From the IMG/VR virus record IMGVR_UViG_3300009094_001034, positions 33,174 to 97,173 of that record: 64,000 bases of DNA. The stretch is one strand, 5' to 3'. Numbering within the stretch: position 1 is the first letter of the stretch; each line of letters starts with the position of its first letter. A program made the translations under genes and the position numbers. The notes below the pieces were generated by a model. It was not told the DNA's origin. It ran no database searches and worked only from the letters and a program-made list of their open reading frames with translations. The DNA is from a virus. This document shows, piece by piece, positions 49,230 through 58,710 of the stretch.

Positions 49230-52200
49230 TCAGAACAGGTTGAGCTGGTGGACGGGTGCTGTGATCGCCGGAATCGGCGGCAGAGGCATCTCGTCGGGTA
49301 CGGCCTCTATCAGTGCCGGAGTGCTCGGCGCTTCCGACTCGATGATGTCCGCGCGCACGATGCGCGGTCGTGTTGCAACTCGTCGCGCCACGTCGAGTTG
49401 CGCCGCGCTCGTCGCACGTTCGAGGATGTCCGCGACGGAGCGATAGCGCTGCTCCGCGTCGATGGCCTCCTTGAGTGCCTTGTACTTGGCGTTGCAGAGC
49501 TCGAGCATGTCGTCGTCGATGGTGCCGGAGGAGAGCACGATGTGCTCATGCACCTCTTTGAGCTGGCCAGGGCGGTGAATCCGGCCGCAGACCTGCGTCA
49601 GAGATTCCGGGCTCCACTCCACGGCGGCCACGATGATGTGGTTGGCGCCGGTGATGTTGAGACCGCGGCAGATCGCGCCCATGGATGCGAGAAGGACGGG
49701 CGTGGTGTCGTGGTTGAAGGTTTGCGTGATTGCGTGGCGATCATCCACCTTCGTTGAGGCGAGGATGGATGTGAACGCGATCTTTTCCGCACGCAGGCGA
49801 AGTGCAATTTCTCTCACCATGGGCCGGAGCGGCGAGGTCACGATGACCTTGTCCCCCTTCGCAATGATCTCGCGGACCAGCCGCATGATCGTGTCGAGCT
49901 TCGCCCAGGACGAACCCAGAGGGAGCACGGCGGAGCGCGGCCCGTCTTCGTACGCGAGATGTTCGGATGCAGTAGGAACCGAGGCGGCGAACCGCATGGC
50001 CCAGAGCGTCTGCGAGATGATCCCCATATTCACGTCCGCGCCCTGGTGCTGCGCGAGCTCGCGGTTGATCTTGTCGGTCGCCCATCCTTCCCAGGCGTCG
50101 TAGACGCGGCCTTGGTCGGCGCGCATCGGGACGGAATGGATGTGGCGCTGCTTCGGTGGGAGGACAGCCATCTCGCCATCGACGCGCCGCACCATGAACG
50201 GGGCCATCATGCGCGCGAAGAGATTGAGACTTGAGACTTCGGGGAGGAGCAGCGCCTTGCCCGTGTGGAGCGTGTCTTCGTACTCCTTCGTCACGAACTT
50301 GTACGTGGCGTAGCAGTCGAGGAATCGTTTTGCGCCTCCGCCATAGGAGTACGGGAACAGCGGGTTGTTCCATCGAAGAACGAACGACACGAGCCAAAAG
50401 AGGTCCGTGACGTAGCCCTTAAAAATGGTCGCGGTGAGGATGAGGAGCCCCTTCGATTTCATCGAGCGGAGCGCCTGCCCACGGAGGGACAACTTGCTCT
50501 TCGCGACCTGCGCTTCGTCGGCGATCACGCAAGGAAAGAGTTTCGAGAGTGCCTTGTAGCCGGGACGCTGTCGACGCTCACCGTTGTAGGTGTAGGCGAC
50601 GAACGAGCACGCACCGCACACCTGGCCGTTCCACTTCTCGGTATCGCTGCACTTCGGGCACTCCTTCACGGTGTTCTGGAAGGCCGCCCCGCAGTCGCAG
50701 GTCTCGGTTGTGATGTTGGCTGCTTCGTGGCGGACGTTGCCGTCCTTGTCGTACTTCACGCAACTCCACGGCGTGAAGGTTTTGGATCCATCGAGCGCGA
50801 GGAACTCGTACGACGTGATGTAGAACCCAGTCGGCTTCTCGCCACGCCGGATGCGTGCGCGCAGTTCTGCCACGCTGGTGTGTGTCGTGAGGCGGTGACC
50901 TTCCACGCCGAACTTCTGGCACTCCGCCATCCAGTTCTCGACGAGTCGCGATTCACACACCACGAGCACGCGCTTGTACTGCCGCGCGTTCGCCCATGCG
51001 ATCGAGCTGCAGGTCTTCCCACCGCCGACTTCCCAGCCGATGTAGGCGCGGGCCTTCGTGACGAGACGCGCGACGTCTTCCGCTTGGTAATCGAGGAGGA
51101 ATGGCGACTGCGCGGCGAGCAGTGCGCGGTTGCGTTCGACTTCCTGCGTCAGCAGGTCATCCACGTCCTCGATCTCGGGGAGCGGGAATGCGTTGAGGAA
51201 GACCGACACCGCGGCCTCGTCGATCTCCGGGACGTGGAACGTGCCGACGTCGGTCTCGACTTCGAGGAGCAGGTAGCCGCGCTCGATCTCGACTTTCGTG
51301 GTCTCGTCGCGTTTCTTCGCTTCGTTGTAGCTCGTCTCTTCCGAGGCGAGTTCCTTCTTGCGAATCCACGTGGGATGGACACGGTACTCGCGGCCGGCGC
51401 GCCACAACGTGGCCGTCGTTCCGTGCTCGGTGCCGAGCACGACGCTCCCCTCCTCCACGAGCACCGAGGCGGTGACGTCGGCGGTCGCGGTGTACGGCTT
51501 GTCGTCGAAGTAGCCGAGGAGTTGGTGCGCCTTCGGGCGGTAGAGCGGGATCGCCAGGCGGTCGTAGTGCTTGCGCTTCGTTTCGATCCGATCAGCGGTG
51601 CGCTTTGCGATATCGGGCGTGAAGCCGAGCGTGCGGAGCGCACGAATAGCAACGTCCCAGCCGCGCTTGATGAGCGCGGGAGTGGAACAGTACGCGTCGA
51701 TGATCCCCGTTGTGACGCCCTGCACGGGTGAGTACGCTGTGGCGCTCGCGTTCAGGAAGTCGAGCATGGCGCGGGCCGACAGGCTGCCGGTGACACCTTT
51801 CTCGGTGATCGTCACGTTCGTGTCGATCGGGAGCCGCACGAGGAGCCCGACCTGCGGAAGGTCGAGCGGCTTGGTCGCGGGGAGTTTCAGACCGTCGAGC
51901 CCTTCGAGCAACGCGGACGCGAGATCCGACGGGAACGATACGTTGCGCGTGTCGAGGCTGCGCAGTGTCGTCGCAATACGACGCTCGCGCGGGTCACGGT
52001 AGGCAGATCGGGTGGCGAGCACGAGGTCCACTTGGACATCGATCCCGTACTCATCCTGGAAGGCGTGCTCCAGTGTGATGCGCGAGCGGACGCTGTAGCT
52101 GTTGTACAGGTGCTGGCGGAGCGCCTCATCTTTCGCGTTGTCGAACGTGGACGTCGGGATGATTGCGACGAGCAGACCGCCATGAACGAGCGCACTCGTG

Positions 52201-52697
52201 CAGCACTCGATCGTGAACGCTTGAGATTCGACGGAACCGCGATCATTCACCGTGTCCCAGCGTTCGGTCTCGGGTAGTTTCCACCAGATGCCGAAGGGCG
52301 GGTTCACGACGACGACGTTCGCGCCTTCGTCATGGAGCTTGTTCTTGATCAGGTTCCGGTAGAGCAGGAGGTCACCGGCGCGGACATTGGCTGACGTCAG
52401 GTTCTTCTTCGCAACCGGGAGCGCGTCTTCGTCGAGCTCGATCCCGAGGACGTCATGGCCCGCCTGCTTGAACGGGAGAAGGAGCCGACCGGAGCCGCAC
52501 GTGGGGTCAAAGGCTGCGATGTGCGTCTCGGATGTATTGCGCGAGGCAATCGCGTCATAGATCGCCTGTGCGACAGCAGCGGGCGTGTAGTAGCTGCCAT
52601 GCGCGCTCGCGTTCCATCGTCGGAAGCCGAGTGCTCGGTTCGTATCTCTGCCGGAGAATGCAAGGTCCGGCGCGTCGTTCATCAATGCGTCGGACAT
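49230..52697 (-). CDS. DNA adenine methyltransferase-SF2 helicase fusion (DarB-like), 1155 aa
   Basis: The N-terminal methyltransferase has FDPTCGSGRLLLPF (motif I, ~63-76) and VVVNPPFGIWW (NPPF, 132-135). The helicase part has Walker A GWEVGGGKT (554-562), DEAQ (727-730), TATIFKG (~755) and a C-terminal QVCGRIHRPGQ. Between motifs I and II lies an insert with Cys pairs (CDCGAAF, CPKCSDTEKW, CGACSF; ~667-698). Fusions of this kind are known in phage antirestriction proteins such as P1 DarB and in some restriction-like systems. No specificity subunit or nuclease lies beside it, so genome modification or antirestriction is the better guess. ATG 52697 has GGAGAC upstream. Confidence 0.82.
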   Translation of the reverse strand: MSDALMNDAPDLAFSGRDTNRALGFRRWNASAHGSYYTPAAVAQAIYDAIASRNTSETHIAAFDPTCGSGRLLLPFKQAGHDVLGIELDEDALPVAKKNLTSANVRAGDLLLYRNLIKNKLHDEGANVVVVNPPFGIWWKLPETERWDTVNDRGSVESQAFTIECCTSALVHGGLLVAIIPTSTFDNAKDEALRQHLYNSYSVRSRITLEHAFQDEYGIDVQVDLVLATRSAYRDPRERRIATTLRSLDTRNVSFPSDLASALLEGLDGLKLPATKPLDLPQVGLLVRLPIDTNVTITEKGVTGSLSARAMLDFLNASATAYSPVQGVTTGIIDAYCSTPALIKRGWDVAIRALRTLGFTPDIAKRTADRIETKRKHYDRLAIPLYRPKAHQLLGYFDDKPYTATADVTASVLVEEGSVVLGTEHGTTATLWRAGREYRVHPTWIRKKELASEETSYNEAKKRDETTKVEIERGYLLLEVETDVGTFHVPEIDEAAVSVFLNAFPLPEIEDVDDLLTQEVERNRALLAAQSPFLLDYQAEDVARLVTKARAYIGWEVGGGKTCSSIAWANARQYKRVLVVCESRLVENWMAECQKFGVEGHRLTTHTSVAELRARIRRGEKPTGFYITSYEFLALDGSKTFTPWSCVKYDKDGNVRHEAANITTETCDCGAAFQNTVKECPKCSDTEKWNGQVCGACSFVAYTYNGERRQRPGYKALSKLFPCVIADEAQVAKSKLSLRGQALRSMKSKGLLILTATIFKGYVTDLFWLVSFVLRWNNPLFPYSYGGGAKRFLDCYATYKFVTKEYEDTLHTGKALLLPEVSSLNLFARMMAPFMVRRVDGEMAVLPPKQRHIHSVPMRADQGRVYDAWEGWATDKINRELAQHQGADVNMGIISQTLWAMRFAASVPTASEHLAYEDGPRSAVLPLGSSWAKLDTIMRLVREIIAKGDKVIVTSPLRPMVREIALRLRAEKIAFTSILASTKVDDRHAITQTFNHDTTPVLLASMGAICRGLNITGANHIIVAAVEWSPESLTQVCGRIHRPGQLKEVHEHIVLSSGTIDDDMLELCNAKYKALKEAIDAEQRYRSVADILERATSAAQLDVARRVATRPRIVRADIIESEAPSTPALIEAVPDEMPLPPIPAITAPVHQLNLF

Positions 52698-53200
52698 GGT
52701 GTCTCCGTTAGTTCGTTGATCCAGGTGGTCAGTTGGAAGTGGTGATCTACAGCGAAAGCCGAGACGCCGCTGTTGCCGCTATCTCGGTACTCCTGCAGGC
52801 CGATGTTGTAGCGAAGCCCGGGCGCGTAGTTCTTGGGCTGCTGGTAGGCGGAGATAAGCGCGCGTGTCGCGTCGACCTGCGGCGCGTGGTGTGCGAGGAG
52901 CAGCCGAAGCGATCCTTCGGTGCTCGCGCCGACGAACAGCCGGGTCTCATTGGAGCCGTCGAAAAAGCCCGGCTTCCAGGCGGTGTAGATCTTCCCCTCG
53001 GCGCCTTTCGTCGTGACGATCTCCCAGTTCTTCTCGGGAAGGTCGTCTTTCGTTAACGCCGCACGTCCGAACACCTGCACGAAGAGGAACTTGTCGTACC
53101 GGATCGTGTAGGCCCGCAGGAGGAAGAACGACTTCCCGTTGATGCGGATGTACTTCGTGCCTTCGACCTCAAACGGTCGCATGGAGTCCTCCTTCGGCAT
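52682..53200 (-). CDS. Early protein before the methyltransferase-helicase, 172 aa
   Basis: A beta-rich protein (KYIRINGKSFFLLRAYTIRY, KFLFVQVFGRAALTKDD) overlapping the start of the fusion gene by 16 nt. The leader of ATG 53200 contains TTCACCCC (53207-53214). No family recognised; coupling suggests a partner of the methyltransferase-helicase. Confidence 0.55.
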   Translation of the reverse strand: MPKEDSMRPFEVEGTKYIRINGKSFFLLRAYTIRYDKFLFVQVFGRAALTKDDLPEKNWEIVTTKGAEGKIYTAWKPGFFDGSNETRLFVGASTEGSLRLLLAHHAPQVDATRALISAYQQPKNYAPGLRYNIGLQEYRDSGNSGVSAFAVDHHFQLTTWINELTETPCPTH

Positions 53201-53294
53201 GGCGTAGGGGTGAATGGATGCGCCAGGACGGCGCGGTGTGAAGGGACGAGCCGCTATGGCTCGTAGGGAAGATGCGGACGCGCGGAGAAGGGCG

Positions 53295-53528
53295 TCAACG
53301 CGGATCTTCGGGAGTGATGGATGGCGGCACTGACTGCTCGGTGAGGATCTTCACAAGCATGGCCTCGTAGACCTGTGCAGCGGCTTCGTGCGTTTCGGCG
53401 AGGGCGGTTACCTGCTTACCCCAGTAGCCGGTCGGATCCACCGTCGAGCGGCGCGCACGGGCAGCACGAGCACGGAGAGTCTCAGCGTTTTCCGAGAGCC
53501 ACGTTGGCAGGAGATAGCTGCCGGTCAT
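53295..53528 (-). CDS. Small helical protein, 77 aa
   Basis: ATG 53528 overlaps the upstream stop (ATGA). Helical (SENAETLRARAARARRSTVD; LAETHEAAAQVYEAMLVKIL). The 94 nt below it, before the next gene, contain nothing obvious. Confidence 0.5.
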   Translation of the reverse strand: MTGSYLLPTWLSENAETLRARAARARRSTVDPTGYWGKQVTALAETHEAAAQVYEAMLVKILTEQSVPPSITPEDPR

Positions 53529-54061
53529 CCTTCGGTGCGGACAGCGCCGCGATCAACGAGTGACAGGCCGCGAGTTTCACGGGCTTCCGCGCAGCTAGCG
53601 CAGAGCACCATGTCGTCGTTGTAGGCGTGAACATCGGAGCGGCCGCAATCTTCGCAATGCTCCGTGTGGTCGCACTCGCCTTCACCGTCGATCTCCGCCA
53701 GCATTGGCAAGGCGCTATCGGTGCAGAAGAGGCGGTCACATTCCGCACATTCACCGCTCTCTGTTTTCGCGTACGAACCGTCGCACGGCGTGTCCCAAGG
53801 GTCGGTACCTGGGTGCTCATCTTGGATGACCGCCACCGTTCGCGGGTCGCAGTGGAGCGGCAGGGTCCTGTCTTCCGCCGTGGGGACAAAGAATCCCTTA
53901 GCGGCCACGCGGCCCGCGTATTCGCTGGGCAGAAAGTTCTTATGCGAAGTGCCACGATCGTTGGCGAAAGACACCGCCGCGGCGTACGCCTCGTTCCGCT
54001 CTGCGAGGGTCAGGTGCTTCTCGGCGTAGAAGGCGGCGACGTCGGAGTTGTACTGCGGCAT
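53525..54061 (-). CDS. Zinc-binding early protein, 178 aa
   Basis: N-terminal helical part (FYAEKHLTLAERNEAYAAAV) and a Cys/His-rich C-terminus (CAECDRLFC, CDHTEHCEDCGRSDVHA, CASCAEA) able to bind two or more zinc ions. No family recognised. Confidence 0.55.
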   Translation of the reverse strand: MPQYNSDVAAFYAEKHLTLAERNEAYAAAVSFANDRGTSHKNFLPSEYAGRVAAKGFFVPTAEDRTLPLHCDPRTVAVIQDEHPGTDPWDTPCDGSYAKTESGECAECDRLFCTDSALPMLAEIDGEGECDHTEHCEDCGRSDVHAYNDDMVLCASCAEARETRGLSLVDRGAVRTEG

Positions 54062-54091
54062 GAGAGATGAGGTAGAGATTGAGGGGCGGGT

Positions 54092-54157
54092 CTACGAGAG
54101 GAGCGCAGTGAGGCCTGGGATGAGGAGCAGTCCGGCGATGTAGAGGAGGGTGTTCAC
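54092..54157 (-). CDS. Tiny hydrophobic peptide, 21 aa
   Basis: GTG 54157, preceded by ACCCCGCCCAC and ~30 nt below promoter G, encodes a peptide with one membrane helix (NTLLYIAGLLLIPGLTALLS). It is the first frame of the operon. It could be a real micropeptide or a translated leader. Confidence 0.4.
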   Translation of the reverse strand: MNTLLYIAGLLLIPGLTALLS

Positions 54158-54187
54158 GTGGGCGGGGTTACTCGTGGGGACACACTC

Positions 54188-54228
54188 AAGATACTCCTCT
54201 CACACAACAGTGCAAGCCGATCGTCAAC
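54188..54228 (-). promoter_or_regulatory. Early-type promoter G
   Basis: Minus strand: GTTGAC (54228-54223), 7 nt, TTGCAC (54215-54210), 16 nt, TATCTT (54193-54188). It heads the operon 54157 to 49230, which ends at the terminator 49193-49224. Confidence 0.6.
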
Positions 54229-54247
54229 AATCCGTGCACAAAATCGC

Positions 54248-54781
54248 CTATAGCGTCGAGAATGGCATCTGCTCGCGACGTTTTGACAGCACGAATTCCT
54301 TTGCCTGTTGCAAACCTAGCTTCGTCTTAGGGAAAAGCCGTTCATGGCGCACGCCATCGACAGTGATCGTTGCGCGGTAACGCCAGCCGCTTCCGTAGCG
54401 GCGAACAATCACATTGAGGATGCCGAGGGCGTTATTGCGCTGAGCGGCAATCCGGTTCTGGTTGTTTTGCGACTGAGTGGCGATTCGTAGATTCGCCTTC
54501 CGATTGTCGAGCGTGTCATGGTTGATGTGGTCGACATGCAGACCCTTTGGAGCGTTCGTGACGAGCCGGTGCAGGAGGATCGTGCGGTGTCCATCCCGCG
54601 CGGACGTGCGCGCGAAAGCATAGAAGCTGGGCCCCTTGCTCTGCTTCATGGCGAGCCAGTTGAGTGGCTTCACCAGCGGATAGTCCTCAGCATCGATGAG
54701 CGTTTCGCGCCCGTTGGTGAGGGGTACTGCAAGCGTGTCCGAACCGATGCGTCGTACCGGGCTTCGAGGCTGTGCGCGCAC
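54248..54781 (-). CDS. HNH homing endonuclease with AP2-like C-terminus, 177 aa
   Basis: N-terminal strand region (LAVPLTNGRETLIDAEDYPL), the HNH core LHRLVTNAPKGLHVDHINHD followed by DNRKANLRIATQSQNNQNR, and an AP2/NUMOD-like end (RYGSGWRYRATITVDGVRHE). Such enzymes are free-standing homing genes in phages. GTG 54781 follows CCCGCCCCATT. It is a likely late arrival between the early operon (promoter G) and the conjugation-like module. Confidence 0.82.
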   Translation of the reverse strand: MRAQPRSPVRRIGSDTLAVPLTNGRETLIDAEDYPLVKPLNWLAMKQSKGPSFYAFARTSARDGHRTILLHRLVTNAPKGLHVDHINHDTLDNRKANLRIATQSQNNQNRIAAQRNNALGILNVIVRRYGSGWRYRATITVDGVRHERLFPKTKLGLQQAKEFVLSKRREQMPFSTL

Positions 54782-54851
54782 AATGGGGCGGGCTAGGTAG
54801 TGGCAACAAAACCGTAGCACCCCGGCGGCAATTTTCAACCCCAACGAAGAG

Positions 54852-55124
54852 TCACATGATCTCGTCGGGAGCAAGGCTTCTGGACGCGATCTCTGCGAGG
54901 TTCGTGTCTCCGGCCGTAAGGATGTCGAGCACTGTGCGGCGCTTCTCCGGCGTCATCGTCGGGAGCGCCATCATCAGACTGCGCTTCGTCTCCGCGCGGA
55001 TCGCCATCGAACACGCGACAGCCGCTCGAAACGCTCTGTCCTGCTCACTCTCTACGGGGATATCCATGATCTCCCGGACCTCGTACTGCGGGACGCTGGG
55101 ACGCTTCACCTCACGAGAAGACAT
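54852..55124 (-). CDS. Small protein at the end of the conjugation-like module, 90 aa
   Basis: Helical protein (EVREIMDIPVESEQDRAFRA; RRTVLDILTAGDTNLAEIAS). ATG 55124 has GGGGGG upstream, resembling an SD, unlike the C-rich leaders elsewhere. No family recognised. Confidence 0.5.
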   Translation of the reverse strand: MSSREVKRPSVPQYEVREIMDIPVESEQDRAFRAAVACSMAIRAETKRSLMMALPTMTPEKRRTVLDILTAGDTNLAEIASRSLAPDEIM

Positions 55125-55217
55125 CCCCCCGAACGAGAGGATGCTTGGGGACTTCCGCCGGGTCTTCTCCTTCTAGTGGTAGTCGATGCGCTATCGCATC
55201 GCCGCTTGAAACCTGCC

Positions 55218-56507
55218 TCATTTCGAGGGAGGGAGCAAGGCTATGTGCTTCGTCTGAGTCCCGCTATGCGTGCGCCCGGTGACAACCGTGAGGAGCGGCG
55301 CCGAGATGCGTGCGGCTAGGTGTGCGTAGAGGGGCGTCCCGTTCGCGGTCGGCAGGTTCTTTAGGAAGTGCTCGCGGGTCCAGACTTCACAACGCGGCTC
55401 GTCGCCGAGATGGAAGTCCGAGGCGAGGGCGGTCACCATCAGGCCCGTCCCCTTTCCCTTCGTGAGATCCGCGATCACGTCCTGGACGAGACGTGCGTGC
55501 GCTGCGGTCGCGCAGTAGAAGATGACGCGAACACTCTTGAGGTCGGGATTGCCCACAGGCACCTTGATGCCGTCGATGCCGTGGAGCTTGAAGAGCTTGA
55601 GGTAGTTCGTCACCTTCTGCTCGATCTTCGCGCGGCCGGATGCTCCGGTCTCGGCCTCAATGGCGTAGCCGTCGTTCGCCAGATCGAAGTAGAAGTCCGG
55701 CTCGATGATGACGTTCTTCGTCTTGTAGCCGCCGTGGCCATCCGGGATCTGATTTCCCCCGCTATCGAGGACGTACTCCTCGAACGAGAAGTTCACCTGT
55801 CCGTCCGGCAGCGGGTGGCCGATCTCGAGGCCGCGTGTTCGTGCGCCGAACCAGAGGATGGCGAGGAGTTGCGAGCAGAGCACGCGGTGCTCCACGCCGG
55901 AGATCTCCGTTGAGACGAATTTGATCCCGAGGTCCGAGTTGTTGTGGATCACGCGCTTCACCTGGTCGGCGTCGAAGCCGAGCGATGTCATCGTGGAGAT
56001 CACGAGCTCGCGGATGTCCGCGGTGTTCTCGATGAGGCGCTCCCACTCCTCGTCCGTGACGTCGCGCCGGCGCATGTGCAGTTCGCCGAGCGCGGACGCC
56101 TTGCCGTCCTCGATGCTGTACACCGGCCACTCGGAGCCCTTCACGTAGCGGCCCTTCGGGTCGAACTTCGAGACGTAGCCTTTGTCCCAGAGGAGCTTGA
56201 ATCGCTTCGCCACGTTCGCCATCCCGGTCTCGGGCTGCTTTGGCGCGTTCGCCCCCTTCACCGGGAGTGGTGTCTCGGTGAAGGAGTACGCGGTGAGGTA
56301 CAGGGCCTGCGCTTTCGCCCATCCCCACAGGAAGAGATCGGAGAGCATGCGCCCCTCGCGCTCGGTCGGCGTGACACGCAGCGTCGCGCGCTCCGCACGA
56401 TCGGCGCGCTGGAAGCGCTTCCGTTTCGCGGGATTCGTTCGTTTCTGATCTGGTAGCGGTAGCGGCGTGTCGGACACGAGGTGGAGCGGAAGGGTCGGAC
56501 TCGTCAT
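55218..56507 (-). CDS. Replication-relaxation family protein, 429 aa
   Basis: N-terminal winged-helix region (RVTPTEREGRMLSDLFLWGW; MANVAKRFKLLWDKGYVSKF). The C-terminal part is nuclease-like with EPDFYFDLANDGYAIEAETG and KIEQKVTNYLKLFK, resembling the replication-relaxation family (PF13814) of conjugative elements and plasmids. It overlaps the VirD4-like ATPase gene by 4 nt, a pairing seen in mobile elements. DNA binding and a role in transfer or replication start are inferred. Confidence 0.68.
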   Translation of the reverse strand: MTSPTLPLHLVSDTPLPLPDQKRTNPAKRKRFQRADRAERATLRVTPTEREGRMLSDLFLWGWAKAQALYLTAYSFTETPLPVKGANAPKQPETGMANVAKRFKLLWDKGYVSKFDPKGRYVKGSEWPVYSIEDGKASALGELHMRRRDVTDEEWERLIENTADIRELVISTMTSLGFDADQVKRVIHNNSDLGIKFVSTEISGVEHRVLCSQLLAILWFGARTRGLEIGHPLPDGQVNFSFEEYVLDSGGNQIPDGHGGYKTKNVIIEPDFYFDLANDGYAIEAETGASGRAKIEQKVTNYLKLFKLHGIDGIKVPVGNPDLKSVRVIFYCATAAHARLVQDVIADLTKGKGTGLMVTALASDFHLGDEPRCEVWTREHFLKNLPTANGTPLYAHLAARISAPLLTVVTGRTHSGTQTKHIALLPPSK

Positions 56508-58327
56508 GCGGTCTCCGGCGCCGGCGCGTCAACCTTCTTCTTCCGGACGGGTTTCTTCTTCTCGACGGTGCCCGGCGCGGATGCGGCCTGGGGCGCCGGC
56601 TCGGCTTTCACCTTCGGCGGGAGCACGATGAACGGAAGGGCAGGACGTGGCGATCCCTTCTTGCTGTACGTGGCGTACTGGGTCTCGCGGGTGTGCTCGG
56701 CGTAGCAGGTGTTGCTCGTGGGCGGGCAGTGGCGGTGCTGCACGAGCACAGGGCGCCCTCGCTGGAGCGACACGTAGAACGCCGCACCGCGTTCGAGTTG
56801 CATGAGGTGGCGCGCGAAGATCTGGACCTGCTCGTGGACACTGACGCGTTCCCGCCCCCGACTTACAACGTGGCTGCGACCGCGGGAGTGCGCAACGCCT
56901 TCGGTATCGCTCTCGGACTCGCTCGTATCCTCGCCGTACGTCTCGGCGGGCGCATCGCGAACGACGTGGCGTTCCGCGCGTTCGGGACCCTCCACGCGAT
57001 AGGTGACAACCTGCTCGTGCTGGTTCGTGCCGGAACCGGATGACGTCTTGTAGCCCTGCGAGCGACTGGTCGACGTTCCGCGCGACTGCGTTTCTCCTTC
57101 GGACTCCTGCTCGGATGCGGTCTCCGTGGCGAGGAGCATCCCTTCGGGGTTTGCGTCGTGGATGAGCCACGCGGAGCGCTCCGCGTCGTCCTTCGACCCC
57201 GGCCGGAAAAGAACCTTCACGTCCATGACCGCCGCGATCGAGTCGTAGTGCATCCCGCGTTCGCCGATCTGGTTCGCGGACTGAAACAGGAACCAGTGGT
57301 AGTCGGCGCGGTTCCTGGCGTTCGCGAGGCCGGCGACGTAGAGCGCGGCGTTCATCCCTTCCTGCTCATCGATGACGACGAGCGAGGGGTCGAAGCGCGG
57401 GCCGTGATCGGTACGGATCGCGCGCCGGGACGCGATGTGCGCATGACGCAGCCCATAGAAGATGCGACGCAGGTTCGCCGACGTGGTGGGGTCTTCGTGC
57501 GCGGACTCGATGATGAGGATGCCGCCGCGATCATGGAACGCGCCATAGTCGAATGCATCGCGGTTGAAGAGGTGCGCGCAGTCCTTCCAGAGCCACTGGA
57601 AGTGACGGAGCGTCGAACCCGCGAGCCGCTCGAACTCTTGGAGCCGCGAACCCGCCATCCGGTACAAGCCCTCGATGACTTCGATCTCCTGGTCGAGCCG
57701 TCTCCCATCGGTCTTCGCCGCGGCACAGTCGGCGTGGCGGAACCGCTCGATCTCTTGCAGCACGCCGAGCCACGCGAAGGGGTGCATGCCGTCGAGAATC
57801 AGCGACAGTTCCTCGGGCGGACGGTGCGCCGCGACGAGGCAGGTCAGCGCTGCACGCCCGTACTTGTGGACGAGCTTGAAGTCCTCCGATCCTTCCGTCG
57901 TATGCGCGAGCGTCCCCATGATGGTGTCCACGCGCTCGGCGTAGGTTTCACGCCGCATCTGCCCATCGCGACCGGGCTTCTCCCGGAGCTTCAGCAGGTC
58001 GATCGAGAGCCCCGATGCATCTTCCGCGGAGAGCTTGAGAAACAGCACGCGGTCGAGGAGGACATGGCGTGGGATCCCCGGCACATCGGCGCGGTAGTGC
58101 TCTTCCACGAGTTGCTCGTAGAGCGTGTTCGCGAGCGTGCCCACGCCGTCGAGAATGAGCATCGGGAGATTCGGTCGTTGCCATGCGAGGAAGGCGAGCG
58201 CGAGCCGAGCCGCCGTGGTCTTCCCGCTCTCGCCGGCGCCCTCGAAGAGCGTGTGCGTGAGCATGCGGTCGGGGTTGCGCCAGAACTCGCCGGTCCGCGT
58301 TTTCCCCACGTAGAAGTCGCGGTTCAC
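56504..58327 (-). CDS. VirD4/TraG/HerA-like ATPase, 607 aa
   Basis: Walker A GAGESGKT (residues 30-37) and Walker B VVIDEQ (about residue 300) with a C-terminal low-complexity Ser/Glu-rich stretch (ESEGETQSRGTSTSRSQGYK) and Lys/Pro end. FLFQSANQIGERGMHYDS and VKVLFRPGS fit the motif order of coupling-protein and HerA-type pumps. GTG 58327 with GGAGGT upstream overlaps the upstream stop. No transmembrane anchor is in this protein, but the gene at 58707 encodes one. It could move DNA through the envelope or into daughter cells. Confidence 0.72.
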   Translation of the reverse strand: MNRDFYVGKTRTGEFWRNPDRMLTHTLFEGAGESGKTTAARLALAFLAWQRPNLPMLILDGVGTLANTLYEQLVEEHYRADVPGIPRHVLLDRVLFLKLSAEDASGLSIDLLKLREKPGRDGQMRRETYAERVDTIMGTLAHTTEGSEDFKLVHKYGRAALTCLVAAHRPPEELSLILDGMHPFAWLGVLQEIERFRHADCAAAKTDGRRLDQEIEVIEGLYRMAGSRLQEFERLAGSTLRHFQWLWKDCAHLFNRDAFDYGAFHDRGGILIIESAHEDPTTSANLRRIFYGLRHAHIASRRAIRTDHGPRFDPSLVVIDEQEGMNAALYVAGLANARNRADYHWFLFQSANQIGERGMHYDSIAAVMDVKVLFRPGSKDDAERSAWLIHDANPEGMLLATETASEQESEGETQSRGTSTSRSQGYKTSSGSGTNQHEQVVTYRVEGPERAERHVVRDAPAETYGEDTSESESDTEGVAHSRGRSHVVSRGRERVSVHEQVQIFARHLMQLERGAAFYVSLQRGRPVLVQHRHCPPTSNTCYAEHTRETQYATYSKKGSPRPALPFIVLPPKVKAEPAPQAASAPGTVEKKKPVRKKKVDAPAPETA

Positions 58328-58710
58328 CACGCACCTCCCTGCCAGTTCGGACGGTCCTTCTCGTCCGCGCGTTCGCGTTCGCGCTCCATGGTCCGGATGC
58401 GCTCTTCCGCGATCCGGAGACGTTCGCGCAGCGTCGCGAGCGCCTCGTTCGCGATCTTCACTTCGGCCTGCGCTTTCTGCACGGCGGCCGTCTGCGCGGG
58501 GTCGACCGGACGGCTGCGCCGCTTCATCGCGAAGATCTTCTCGTCCATCTCTGCGAGCGCGAGGTCGCGCTGCTTCAGCAGGACTTCCATGCGCGCACTC
58601 GCGAGCATCGGCGCGAAGGGCAGCATGGCCTCGAGCACCGCAAGTTCGAGGTCGGCCGCGGCTTCCCTCCGGGCGAGTTCCTCGGGTGGGATGTAGGGCG
58701 TGACGGTCAT
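58324..58710 (-). CDS. Coiled-coil partner protein, 128 aa
   Basis: Almost fully helical and charged (EMDEKIFAMKRRSRPVDPAQ; RIRTMERERERADEKDRPNW). It is coupled to the ATPase gene by GTGA and to the membrane protein gene by ATGA. Likely an accessory subunit of the ATPase complex. Confidence 0.6.
   Translation of the reverse strand: MTVTPYIPPEELARREAAADLELAVLEAMLPFAPMLASARMEVLLKQRDLALAEMDEKIFAMKRRSRPVDPAQTAAVQKAQAEVKIANEALATLRERLRIAEERIRTMERERERADEKDRPNWQGGAW

Noticed and set aside
50265-51731. Plus-strand frame of 488 codons
   Set aside because: Antisense to the methyltransferase-helicase fusion gene.
57158-58696. Plus-strand frame of 512 codons
   Set aside because: Antisense to the VirD4-like ATPase gene; no motifs.
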